Source: Bacteroidetes bacterium UBA7368 (GTDB lineage: Bacteria > Bacteroidota > Rhodothermia > Rhodothermales > UBA10348). From it: a stretch of 5,688 bases of DNA. Numbering within the stretch: position 1 is the first letter of the stretch; every line of letters starts with the position of its first letter. Location: contig DKOG01000265.1 in assembly GCA_002469915.1 (NCBI GenBank), positions 1 through 5,688 on the forward strand, given 5' to 3'. Below the pieces are notes generated by a model that worked only from the letters and a program-made list of their open reading frames with translations, was not told the DNA's origin and made no database searches. Both the position numbers and the translations under genes were made by a program. This document shows positions 1 to 5,688 of this stretch, in pieces.

Positions 1-560
1 TTGATCGTGGATTAGTCCAGCCTGTTGCCGATGAAGATTCCACGGATCAGTTCACCTTTACAATGAACTATCTGAAAGGACATGGTTTTGACCATTATGA
101 AATCTCCAGTTTCGCACGTCCCGGATTCAAGGCCATTCATAATCACCGCTACTGGTCGCACAAGAACTATATAGGTGTAGGCCCCTCAGCCCATTCCTTC
201 TGGTGGGCCGGTCTTCCCGCCAAACGATGGTCTAACGTGAAAAACCTGAGGCGCTACGAGGCGCTTCTTCAACAACACGTAGCTCCCGTCGACGATGTTG
301 AGCATTTATCCCTGGACACTCTGGCAGATGAACATATCATGCTGCGGCTTAGAACAGCAGATGGCTTAAACCTAAATGAACTGGAAGACCGCTATGGCGT
401 TGACCTGCTCTCCCAAAACGTCCAGCAGTTGGCCGACTTAGAAGAAGGTGGGTTTATCCTGCCGATCCGAAACCAGAACGTTCGTCTTACCGACCTCGGA
501 AAAACAATATGCGACAACGTAACATCACGATTGTTACCCTCGGAAACGCCCTCATCCTGA
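1..560 (+). CDS. hemW: HemW, radical-SAM heme chaperone (5'-truncated, C-terminal half)
   Basis: HemW (formerly annotated as oxygen-independent coproporphyrinogen oxidase-like) is a cytoplasmic radical-SAM protein thought to bind heme and insert it into respiratory enzymes. The reading frame is already open at base 3 and gives 185 residues before TGA at 558-560. Full-length HemW is about 380 residues, so the N-terminal half, including the CxxxCxxC cluster motif, lies upstream of the window. The visible part shows YEISSF (residue 32 of the fragment), the HNHRYW segment, and GVGPSAHSF from residue 58, which are hallmarks of HemW/HemN-family C-terminal regions. A winged-helix-like HemN_C tail follows, with an LRTADGLNL segment and the terminal VRLTDLGK. 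That tail looks like a normal HemW end, so the 3' end appears intact. An internal ATG at 63 is not a true start, because homologous sequence continues upstream of it. The last 52 bases overlap the next gene. Distinguishing HemW from HemN proper would need the missing N-terminus; the compact C-terminus favours HemW. Confidence 0.93.
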   Translation, partial: DRGLVQPVADEDSTDQFTFTMNYLKGHGFDHYEISSFARPGFKAIHNHRYWSHKNYIGVGPSAHSFWWAGLPAKRWSNVKNLRRYEALLQQHVAPVDDVEHLSLDTLADEHIMLRLRTADGLNLNELEDRYGVDLLSQNVQQLADLEEGGFILPIRNQNVRLTDLGKTICDNVTSRLLPSETPSS

Positions 561-1030
561 CTCTTTGTCTGGCGGTAATAGGATGTACGAATACTGAAGA
601 TTCTAATCCACCTACCGATCAGAATATTGAATTCAGACCGGACGGGGTATTGGATTTCATTCGCCCGGACAGCAGCCTGATACAGCGAGTCGTGATTGAA
701 ATCGCCGAAGATACAGCGGCTCGAAACCAAGGTTTAATGTATCGCAGGACGATGGCGGAGCGCATGGGCATGCTTTTCATCTTTCCTGGACAAGCTAGTC
801 GTTCTTTTTGGATGCTAAACACGCCTCTTTCGTTAGATATCCTCTTTGTAGACCCCGACGGCAGAATCATTAACATTGTGAAGGGAACGACTCCTTTTTC
901 TAAGGATCCCATCTTATCAACTGAACCCGCACAATACGTGGTTGAGGTCAGGGCTGGCTTTACCAACAAATACAAAATTGCTCCCGGCGACCTGATTAGC
1001 TGGGAGCGTAGAACATTTGAAACTAATTAA
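509..1030 (+). CDS. DUF192 domain lipoprotein, copy A
   Basis: This is a 173-residue predicted lipoprotein of the uncharacterised DUF192 family (COG1430); no biochemical function is established. The N-terminus has a short basic region (MRQR), a hydrophobic stretch (about residues 6-25) and a lipobox ending VIGC, with Cys26 as the predicted lipidated residue. It should therefore be exported and membrane-anchored. An acidic/polar linker (about 27-40) leads to the DUF192 domain (about 40-170). Domain signatures are GLM (75-77), GMLFIFP (87-93), FWMLNT (100-105), LDILFVDPDG (109-118), an AQYVVEVRAG segment, and a terminal PGD. The more usual FWMKNT and IPLD forms are altered to FWMLNT and LSLD. 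The start at 509 is chosen because it supplies the signal peptide and there is no later ATG, GTG or TTG before the lipobox. This makes it overlap hemW by 52 bases. No Shine-Dalgarno sequence is visible, so translation may depend on ribosomes reading hemW. It overlaps the following paralogue by one base. Confidence 0.88.
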   Translation: MRQRNITIVTLGNALILTLCLAVIGCTNTEDSNPPTDQNIEFRPDGVLDFIRPDSSLIQRVVIEIAEDTAARNQGLMYRRTMAERMGMLFIFPGQASRSFWMLNTPLSLDILFVDPDGRIINIVKGTTPFSKDPILSTEPAQYVVEVRAGFTNKYKIAPGDLISWERRTFETN

Positions 1031-1521
1031 TGAAGTACAGTCTCTACATTATCGCGCTTTTGTTGGTTTTAGGTTGTTCAAACGGCGATAAACCAGCGGC
1101 CCCTGCCGAGCCTGTTGAAACACAGGTCAATATCCCCTTCAGAAGTGATGGCTCACTCTCGTTCTTTCGAGATGAAGAATTATTGCGAACGATCGCCATT
1201 GAAATTGCGGAAGACGACTCGTCTCGAAACCGCGGGCTGATGCAGCGAAGCGAACTCCCGGCTGATTCCGGAATGCTTTTCGTATTCCCAGCAGAAGCAG
1301 AACAGGGCTTTTGGATGGGAAATACCCGGTTAGCTCTTGATTTTGTTTGGATCAGGTCGAGTGGAGAAGTGCATTCGATGACCAAGTACATACAGCCCAT
1401 GCGAACGGAAACCGTTCCTTCTAACGGTCCCGTGCAGTACGTATTAGAGCTGGAAGCCGGGTTTCTGGATTCCTTGGGTTTGATAGAAGGCGACCAAATT
1501 GAATGGTCTCGCAACGAATAG
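1030..1521 (+). CDS. DUF192 domain lipoprotein, copy B
   Basis: This is a 163-residue predicted lipoprotein and a paralogue of the gene just upstream. The signal peptide is short (residues 2-15), with lipobox VLGC and predicted lipidated Cys16. A Pro/Ala/Glu-rich linker (about 21-32) precedes the DUF192 domain. Recognisable motifs are GLM (69-71), GMLFVFP (81-87), FWMGNT (94-99), LALD (101-104), QYVLELEAGF and EGD near the C-terminus. A hand alignment of the core with copy A gives 37 identities in 99 gap-free positions, so this is an old tandem duplication. Copy A's FVDPDG is replaced here by VWIRSSG, losing the acidic residues usual at that position, so the two copies may have diverged in function. 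The ATG shares its A with the upstream TAA (TAATG), which suggests stop-start translational coupling and a shared transcript. Membership of the family is clear; the molecular role is unknown. Confidence 0.88.
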   Translation: MKYSLYIIALLLVLGCSNGDKPAAPAEPVETQVNIPFRSDGSLSFFRDEELLRTIAIEIAEDDSSRNRGLMQRSELPADSGMLFVFPAEAEQGFWMGNTRLALDFVWIRSSGEVHSMTKYIQPMRTETVPSNGPVQYVLELEAGFLDSLGLIEGDQIEWSRNE

Positions 1522-1527
1522 TATTCG
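1515..1527. repeat. Short inverted repeat over the DUF192-B stop codon
   Basis: CGAATA-G-TATTCG is a perfect 6-1-6 inverted repeat. It extends by one A/T pair on each side (1514 and 1528). It spans the TAG stop of the second DUF192 gene and lies at the edge of the 35-bp convergent gap. As RNA it could form only a short stem (ACGAA/TTCGT) with a five-base loop, and no U-tract follows on either strand. It is therefore not a convincing intrinsic terminator. It may be chance. Confidence 0.35.
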
Positions 1528-1556
1528 TAGCTCAGCCTCGTATAGAGTTAACTAGT

Positions 1557-1907
1557 CTAGAGGCCGAAGCTTTCTCCACAAGCACAGTTCCGAACAGCTT
1601 GTGGGTTGTCAAAGTGAAAACCCTTTCCTTCCAATCCATCGGAGAACTCTAATCGAGTGCCCTCTAGATAGGCCGCACTCCTTGGATCGATGACCACGTT
1701 CATGGGAGCCACGGTTAACAAGGTATCTGTATCTTTTCTCGTCGTGTCCCACCCCAAGTCGTAGGTAAGTCCAGAACAACCACCTGGTACAACAGCAATC
1801 CGTAAATAGGTTGTCGAGAGATCTACCCCTTCACGTTCAGCTGTCTGCAACAGCTTGGAGCGGGCTGAGTCTCCGAACTCAATAATCTGTGATTCTGTAG
1901 TTTCCAT
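1557..1907 (-). CDS. A-type iron-sulfur carrier protein (SufA/IscA/ErpA family)
   Basis: This small cytoplasmic protein receives Fe-S clusters from a scaffold such as SufBCD and passes them to apo-enzymes. The product is 116 residues, typical for the family. It carries the three cluster-ligand cysteines in the family spacing: Cys44 in PGGCSGLTY, and Cys108 and Cys110 in NCACGESF (C-x63-C-x-C). It also has VIDPRSAAYLEGT (72-84) and GKGFHFDNP (94-102), both standard A-type segments. The ATG at 1907 was chosen over an in-frame ATG at 1985. The latter would add a 26-residue Arg/Gly-rich extension without family resemblance, whereas METTES at 1907 gives the normal N-terminus. No Shine-Dalgarno sequence is obvious at either. 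The gene is divergent from sufBCD, so the shared 205-bp region may control both. It could be named sufA, iscA or erpA; the subtype cannot be settled by eye, though the neighbourhood favours a SUF role. It converges on the DUF192-B gene, with 35 bp between the stop codons. Confidence 0.93.
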   Translation of the reverse strand: METTESQIIEFGDSARSKLLQTAEREGVDLSTTYLRIAVVPGGCSGLTYDLGWDTTRKDTDTLLTVAPMNVVIDPRSAAYLEGTRLEFSDGLEGKGFHFDNPQAVRNCACGESFGL

Positions 1908-2112
1908 AGTATCGCTGCGTAGTCTTTTGCGACTCTGTCCACCCTCTAATCCCGAGGGTGTTCCCCTTACCATTACCCACACCATCTTTTCGCAAAGACT
2001 TCAGAAACTATTTGCTCTCTATCTCTTTGTTTAGATTGATTCTAATTAAGGTCCGCCGATTGCCTTTTTTGAGCGTTTTAAGCACTTACTGATATCAATC
2101 CCTACATTTTTA
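1908..2112. promoter_or_regulatory. Divergent intergenic region between the A-type carrier gene and sufB
   Basis: These 205 bp separate two divergent Fe-S assembly genes and must contain the promoter for at least sufBCD, and probably for the minus-strand carrier gene as well. The stretch from about 1985 to 2050 is AT-rich. It includes a Fur/PerR-like partial palindrome at 2031-2045 (listed separately), a short TAAG-CA-CTTA inverted repeat at 2079-2088 and a TGATATCA palindrome at 2090-2097. I could not fix a -35/-10 pair, nor a Bacteroidota-type TTTG/TAnnTTTG pair, with confidence. No SD-like sequence precedes sufB; the bases just before its ATG are T/A-rich. No convincing small ORF or RNA structure was seen. 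Confidence 0.6.
2031..2045. promoter_or_regulatory. Candidate Fur/PerR-family operator (7-1-7)
   Basis: TTAGATTGATTCTAA reads as a 7-1-7 inverted repeat with six of seven arm positions complementary, or as TTAGA/TCTAA perfect 5-bp arms around TTGAT. Compared by eye with the Bacillus PerR consensus TTATAATnATTATAA it matches 11 of 14 specified positions; against the Fur form TGATAATnATTATCA it matches 9 of 14. Fur-family and other iron- or redox-sensing regulators commonly control suf operons. The site lies 67 bp upstream of the sufB start and 123 bp upstream of the carrier gene start, so it is placed to influence either. No regulator gene is in the window, so the identity of any binding protein is inference. 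Confidence 0.35.
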
Positions 2113-3573
2113 ATGAGCGATAACAGCACAGAACTTCTTCACGAAGTAGCAGATAGCGAATACAAATACGGATTCGTAACCGATATCGAGTCAGAAAAAG
2201 CTCCAATCGGTTTGAACGAAGATACCGTACGTTTCATATCCGCAAAGAAAAACGAACCCGATTGGCTGCTCAAGTGGCGCCTAAAAGCGTACCAGCATTT
2301 CGTTTCGCTTACTGATAAGGAGGCTATGCCCGATTGGGCTCACCTCAATATCCCTGAAATTGATTTACAGGCAATCTCCTATTATTCAGCTCCAAAGCAG
2401 AATCCCGAATATGAGTCTCTGGATGAAGTAGATCCAGAGTTACTGGAGACCTTCAGCAAATTAGGGATCCCGGTTCAAGAGCAGGAACGATTGGTTGGTA
2501 TTGCGGTCGATGTCGTAATGGATTCCGTATCGGTTACCACCACCTTCAATGCTGAACTCGATAAGAATGGAATTATTTTCTGTTCATTCGGAAAAGCGGT
2601 TCAGAATCATCCAGAACTCGTTAAAAAGTATCTGGGACGCGTGGTGCCTTATACCGACAACTATTTTGCAGCGCTGAATTCTGCCGTCTTTTCGGATGGA
2701 TCCTTTTGCTACATCCCAAAAGGTGTTCGCTGTCCAGTAGAGCTCTCCACCTACTTCCGCATTAATGCTGCGGGCACAGGACAGTTCGAAAGAACGCTCA
2801 TTGTGGCCGATGATGACTCATACGTTTCCTATCTAGAGGGCTGCACGGCTCCTCAGCGCGATGAAAACCAGCTGCATGCGGCAGTGGTCGAAATCGTAGC
2901 TATGGAATCAGCCGAAGTCAAATATTCGACCATCCAGAATTGGTATCCCGGAAACGCGGATGGAGTTGGAGGCATTTTCAACTTTGTGACCAAGCGGGGC
3001 ATTTGCGAAGGGGATCGCTCTAAGATCAGTTGGACCCAGCTCGAAACTGGATCTGCCATTACCTGGAAGTATCCCTCCTGCATTCTGAAAGGTGACCACT
3101 CAGTCGGTGAGTTTTACTCCGTTGCCTTCACGAAGGGCAAACAACAGGCTGATACGGGTACCAAGATGATTCACATCGGAAAGGACACCTCTTCAACCAT
3201 CATCTCGAAAGGGATATCTGCTGGCAATAGTCAGAATGCGTACCGAGGACTGGTCCGCGTGAATCGGGGGGCGGAAAATGCTCGCAACTTCAGCCAGTGC
3301 GATTCCATGCTACTAGGCGACCGTTGCGGTGCGCATACCTACCCCTATTTGGAGATATCCAATCCTTCGGCTCAAGTCGAGCACGAGGCCACCACTTCCA
3401 AAGTGGGAGAAGACCAAATTTTTTACTGTAAAGCGAGGGGCATCAGCGAAACAGACGCGATTAAATTGATCGTAAATGGTTTCTGCAAAGAGATTCTCGC
3501 CAAATTGCCCATGGAATTTGCGGTTGAAGCCCGCAACCTCCTCGCCATCGAATTAGAAGGAAGTGTCGGATAA
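2113..3573 (+). CDS. sufB: SufB, Fe-S cluster assembly scaffold subunit
   Basis: SufB is the core subunit of the cytoplasmic SufBC2D complex, where sulfur and iron are assembled into clusters. The product is 486 residues, normal for SufB (E. coli 495). An N-terminal helical region (about 1-90) precedes the right-handed beta-helix core, with landmarks [62 protein letters not shown] and a RARGIS-like C-terminal segment (KARGIS). Comparison with the E. coli protein from memory places the sulfur-accepting Cys405 equivalent at Cys396 (NFSQCDSML). The His433-Glu434 pair falls at His424-Glu425 (VEHEATTSK). It ends in the usual LEGSVG. Unlike E. coli SufB, it has no CxxCxxxC after the YYSAP segment and no cysteine at all in the first ~150 residues; this roughly accounts for the shorter length. 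The start at 2113 gives a standard MSDN... N-terminus and no SD is visible. It is the first gene of the sufBCD operon. Confidence 0.98.
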   Translation: MSDNSTELLHEVADSEYKYGFVTDIESEKAPIGLNEDTVRFISAKKNEPDWLLKWRLKAYQHFVSLTDKEAMPDWAHLNIPEIDLQAISYYSAPKQNPEYESLDEVDPELLETFSKLGIPVQEQERLVGIAVDVVMDSVSVTTTFNAELDKNGIIFCSFGKAVQNHPELVKKYLGRVVPYTDNYFAALNSAVFSDGSFCYIPKGVRCPVELSTYFRINAAGTGQFERTLIVADDDSYVSYLEGCTAPQRDENQLHAAVVEIVAMESAEVKYSTIQNWYPGNADGVGGIFNFVTKRGICEGDRSKISWTQLETGSAITWKYPSCILKGDHSVGEFYSVAFTKGKQQADTGTKMIHIGKDTSSTIISKGISAGNSQNAYRGLVRVNRGAENARNFSQCDSMLLGDRCGAHTYPYLEISNPSAQVEHEATTSKVGEDQIFYCKARGISETDAIKLIVNGFCKEILAKLPMEFAVEARNLLAIELEGSVG

Positions 3574-3606
3574 CCGGCACCCCACCACTGTAATACATCT
3601 ACGATT

Positions 3607-4374
3607 ATGCTAGAGATCAAGAATCTGCACGTTTCCATTGAGGAAGAACAGAAAGAAATCCTCCGCGGTCTAGACCTCAAGGTCGGTCCGGGTGAAGTTC
3701 ACGCCATTATGGGCCCAAACGGTTCAGGGAAAAGCACCTTGGCATCTGTGCTCGCCGGTCGGGACGGATATGAAGTAACCGAAGGAAGCATCTCGTTCGA
3801 CGGAGACGACCTTTTGGAACTGGAAGCAGACGAACGGGCACGCGAAGGGCTCTTTCTCGCTTTTCAGTATCCGGTTGAACTCCCGGGCGTATCCATGTCC
3901 AATTTCCTCAAGCAGGCGGTTTCCTCTGTCCGTGAACACCGCGGCTTGGATGCGCTCTCAGCTGGTGACTTCCTAAAGCTGATGAAAGAAAAAGCCGCAC
4001 TCGTTCATCTGGATCCGGCACTGAAAGCCCGTGCAGTCAACGAGGGCTTTTCTGGTGGAGAGAAAAAGAGAAATGAAATTTTCCAGCTGGCCATGTTGGA
4101 CCCAAAGCTAGCGATCCTAGATGAGACGGATTCAGGTTTGGACATCGATGCTTTACGCATTGTTGCTGACGGTGTGAACACTCTCCGCTCCTCTGATCGT
4201 TCGTTTGTAGTGATCACGCATTACCAGAGACTACTAGACTACATCGTCCCTGATGTAGTTCACGTACTGGTTGATGGGAAGATCGTCCTGTCAGGTGATA
4301 AAAGCCTCGCGCTCAAACTCGAAGAACACGGGTACGATTGGATTCGTGACGAATCTGCACTCCCTGCTTCATGA
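3607..4374 (+). CDS. sufC: SufC, ABC-type ATPase of the SufBCD complex
   Basis: SufC is the soluble ATPase that binds SufB and SufD. ATP-driven dimerisation of SufC is thought to open the SufB-SufD interface for cluster assembly. The product is 255 residues, normal for the family. All ABC ATPase motifs are intact: Walker A GPNGSGKST (36-44, Lys42), Q-loop Gln87 in LAFQYP, signature FSGGEKKRNE (148-157), Walker B LAILDE (168-173, Glu173), D-loop SGLD (176-179) and H-loop His205 (ITHYQ). The EKKRNE continuation and the LDYIVPD segment distinguish SufC from transporter ATPases, and there is no transmembrane partner nearby. The gene starts 33 bp after sufB with no SD and no visible internal hairpin. 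Its TGA overlaps the sufD ATG (ATGA), so sufC and sufD are likely translationally coupled and produced from the same message. Confidence 0.98.
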   Translation: MLEIKNLHVSIEEEQKEILRGLDLKVGPGEVHAIMGPNGSGKSTLASVLAGRDGYEVTEGSISFDGDDLLELEADERAREGLFLAFQYPVELPGVSMSNFLKQAVSSVREHRGLDALSAGDFLKLMKEKAALVHLDPALKARAVNEGFSGGEKKRNEIFQLAMLDPKLAILDETDSGLDIDALRIVADGVNTLRSSDRSFVVITHYQRLLDYIVPDVVHVLVDGKIVLSGDKSLALKLEEHGYDWIRDESALPAS

Positions 4375-5688
4375 CTATGACCACAGACTCAGTACAGTCA
4401 GTTCCTGAGGAACAGAAAACCGACGAAGCCTTGATGGTTCAAGAATTCGACGCTCGGTACGGTCTTATGCCGTCCGGTGAAGAGGACTTTTGGACTGCCA
4501 GCCGACGCACCGCTATTAAGGCATTTGCCGAAGTAGGATTCCCTTCTAGAAGAACGGAGGCGTATAAGTACACGCCGGTAACGAAGTGGCTGAAAAACAA
4601 TCTAGCCTCGTCTACCGAAAAGAGTGCGACCTCTTTGGCCGATACGTTCAACGATATCGATGGGTACCACTATCGCACCACCGACGGTCAACTCTTGGAC
4701 CGCGACGCAGCCAAACTCCCGGAAGGACTGAGTGTTGGAACGCTTCAGGAAATGCGTTCGAGTGATTCCTCCTTTTTGGAAACGTATTTGTCGCGTGCAA
4801 TCGTTCTGGAAAGGGATCCTTTCGCAGCTTTAGCATCTGCTTTTGCCGATGATGGTATTTTTATCCGCGTTGAAAAAGGCATCCATGTTGATCAACCGGT
4901 CGTCATTCACCACAATACCTTAACGGTTGGTGGACTCGCGCAGCCCAGAATGTTGATCATTGTCGAAGAAGACGCATCACTAAATGTCGTCGAGCATTTT
5001 CCAGAGGTGCCGGCAGGATCGAGCTTTGAAAACCGCGTGGCAGAAGTATTTATCGGCGAAAAAGCCAAAATGGACCACGTTCTGGTTTTTGAGCGGAATG
5101 AGCATTCGTCTTTTGTGAATGGATTGTTCGTGCATCAGGGTGCTGAATCCAATTTCAAAACGGATACTATTACCCTTGGCGGCGGTCTTGTTCGGAATAA
5201 CTTGAATTTCCTTCCGGATGCCGAAGAATGTGAAACGCACCTAAATGGTCTGTATGTAGCGCGCGGAAGTGCGCACATCGACAACCACACGCTAGTGGAT
5301 CATGCCAAACCGAATTGTTTTTCCAATGAGCTATTCAAAGGCATTGTGACGGACAGCGCAACGGGTGTGTTTAACGGGAAGGTGTTGGTGCGCCAAGACG
5401 CCCAGAAGACGAATGCCTATCAGTCCTCCAAAAGTATTGTATTAGATCGCAGTGCACAGATCTATGCAAAACCTGAGCTGGAGATCTACGCGGATGATGT
5501 CAAGTGTAGCCATGGCGCAACCACGGGCGAGCTAGATGAGGAAGCCTTATTCTACCTTCGCTCTCGAGGAATTCCGGAAAAGGCAGCTCGCCTCATGCTT
5601 TTGGAAGCCTTCGCTCGTGATGTAGTTGATCTCGTAGATAACGAGGCAGTGAAGCAGTATTTGTACGAACGTCTTCATCACCTTCTTT
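4371..5688 (+). CDS. sufD: SufD, Fe-S cluster assembly scaffold subunit (3' end beyond window)
   Basis: SufD is the SufB paralogue that completes the SufBC2D scaffold and is linked to iron acquisition and cluster formation. The frame is open from ATG 4371 to the window edge, giving 439 full codons plus one base. SufD proteins are usually about 420-450 residues, so only the extreme C-terminus is missing. An N-terminal helical region carries GFPSRRTEAYKYTPV (56-70), the SufD counterpart of the common GFPxRKxEDWKYT motif. The beta-helix core contains the LNGLYVARG, HIDNHTLVDHA and SNELFKGIV segments. The strongly conserved KCSHGATTGELDEEALFYLR region gives Cys379 and His381, matching E. coli Cys358 and His360, the latter implicated in cluster assembly. 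A terminal helical segment after RGIPEKAAR follows. The ATG overlaps the sufC stop (ATGA); an alternative ATG at 4377 is two codons downstream and cannot be excluded. No SD is seen. A cysteine desulfurase gene (sufS) would be the expected next gene, but it is outside the window. Confidence 0.97.
   Translation, partial: MTMTTDSVQSVPEEQKTDEALMVQEFDARYGLMPSGEEDFWTASRRTAIKAFAEVGFPSRRTEAYKYTPVTKWLKNNLASSTEKSATSLADTFNDIDGYHYRTTDGQLLDRDAAKLPEGLSVGTLQEMRSSDSSFLETYLSRAIVLERDPFAALASAFADDGIFIRVEKGIHVDQPVVIHHNTLTVGGLAQPRMLIIVEEDASLNVVEHFPEVPAGSSFENRVAEVFIGEKAKMDHVLVFERNEHSSFVNGLFVHQGAESNFKTDTITLGGGLVRNNLNFLPDAEECETHLNGLYVARGSAHIDNHTLVDHAKPNCFSNELFKGIVTDSATGVFNGKVLVRQDAQKTNAYQSSKSIVLDRSAQIYAKPELEIYADDVKCSHGATTGELDEEALFYLRSRGIPEKAARLMLLEAFARDVVDLVDNEAVKQYLYERLHHLL

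Noticed and set aside
392..730. Minus-strand open frames opposite hemW, the DUF192 genes, sufB, sufC and sufD (for example 392-730, 619-975, 1044-1514, 2853-3083, 4980-5240).
   Set aside because: They lie antisense to genes with clear family motifs, have no recognisable domains, and are shadows of the true coding frames.
1545..1573. Cluster of GTTAAC, ACTAGT, TCTAGA and AAGCTT hexamers that looks like a cloning polylinker.
   Set aside because: The first three lie in AT-rich DNA and overlap the carrier gene's stop codon. AAGCTT is within intact family-conserved coding sequence (GESFGL), so a vector origin is not supported.
1908..1985. N-terminal extension of the A-type carrier to an ATG at 1985 (26 extra residues).
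   Set aside because: The extension is Arg/Gly-rich, unlike family N-termini. The 116-residue form starting at 1907 already has the normal family length.
2079..2097. Short palindromes TAAG-CA-CTTA and TGATATCA upstream of sufB.
   Set aside because: Arms of four bases in AT-rich DNA are expected by chance; they are mentioned only as part of the intergenic description.
2069..2098. Possible sigma70-like promoter for sufB: TTGAGC at 2069-2074 and TATCAA at 2093-2098, 18 bp apart.
   Set aside because: Both elements match weakly, the leader would be only about 8 bases, and the likely host group does not use the E. coli consensus. I could not support it over chance.
2103..2110. TACATTTT just before the sufB start, resembling the Bacteroidota -7 element TAnnTTTG.
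   Set aside because: It lies two bases from the ATG, so transcription would start inside the gene, and no paired -33 TTTG at proper spacing was found.

Overview
This window is ordinary bacterial chromosome, dominated by the SUF iron-sulfur cluster assembly locus. It most resembles a Gram-negative of the Bacteroidota/Rhodothermota/Balneolota (FCB) group. Two observations support this: none of the six visible start codons has a recognisable Shine-Dalgarno sequence, and two neighbouring genes encode lipobox-type lipoproteins. The SufB and SufC sequences also look familiar from that group. The assignment is an inference at moderate-to-low confidence, because no rRNA or other phylogenetic marker is present.

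Left part (1-1521, + strand): the 3' half of hemW (radical-SAM heme chaperone) runs in from outside the window. Its last 52 bases overlap the start of a DUF192 lipoprotein gene. That gene in turn shares one base (TAATG) with a second, paralogous DUF192 lipoprotein gene. The three genes are therefore packed as one translationally linked unit.

Middle (1522-2112): a 35-bp convergent gap separates the DUF192 pair from a minus-strand gene for an A-type Fe-S carrier (SufA/IscA/ErpA family, C-x63-C-x-C). This gene is divergent from sufB across a 205-bp AT-rich intergenic region. That region holds a 15-bp partly symmetric site (TTAGATTGATTCTAA, 2031-2045) resembling the 7-1-7 operators of the Fur/PerR family.

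Right part (2113-5688, + strand): sufB, sufC and sufD. sufB and sufC are complete and 33 bp apart; sufC and sufD overlap by four bases (ATGA). sufD is open to the window edge and lacks only its extreme C-terminus. Together they encode the SufBC2D scaffold that builds Fe-S clusters, which an A-type protein such as the divergent gene product can pass on to clients. HemW is itself a radical-SAM [4Fe-4S] protein, so it is a plausible client class, although its adjacency may be accidental.

I found no mobile element, CRISPR array, RNA gene or clear intrinsic terminator, and no sign of an undescribed multi-gene system. The points most worth a second look are the tandem, diverged DUF192 lipoproteins and the candidate operator in the suf intergenic region.
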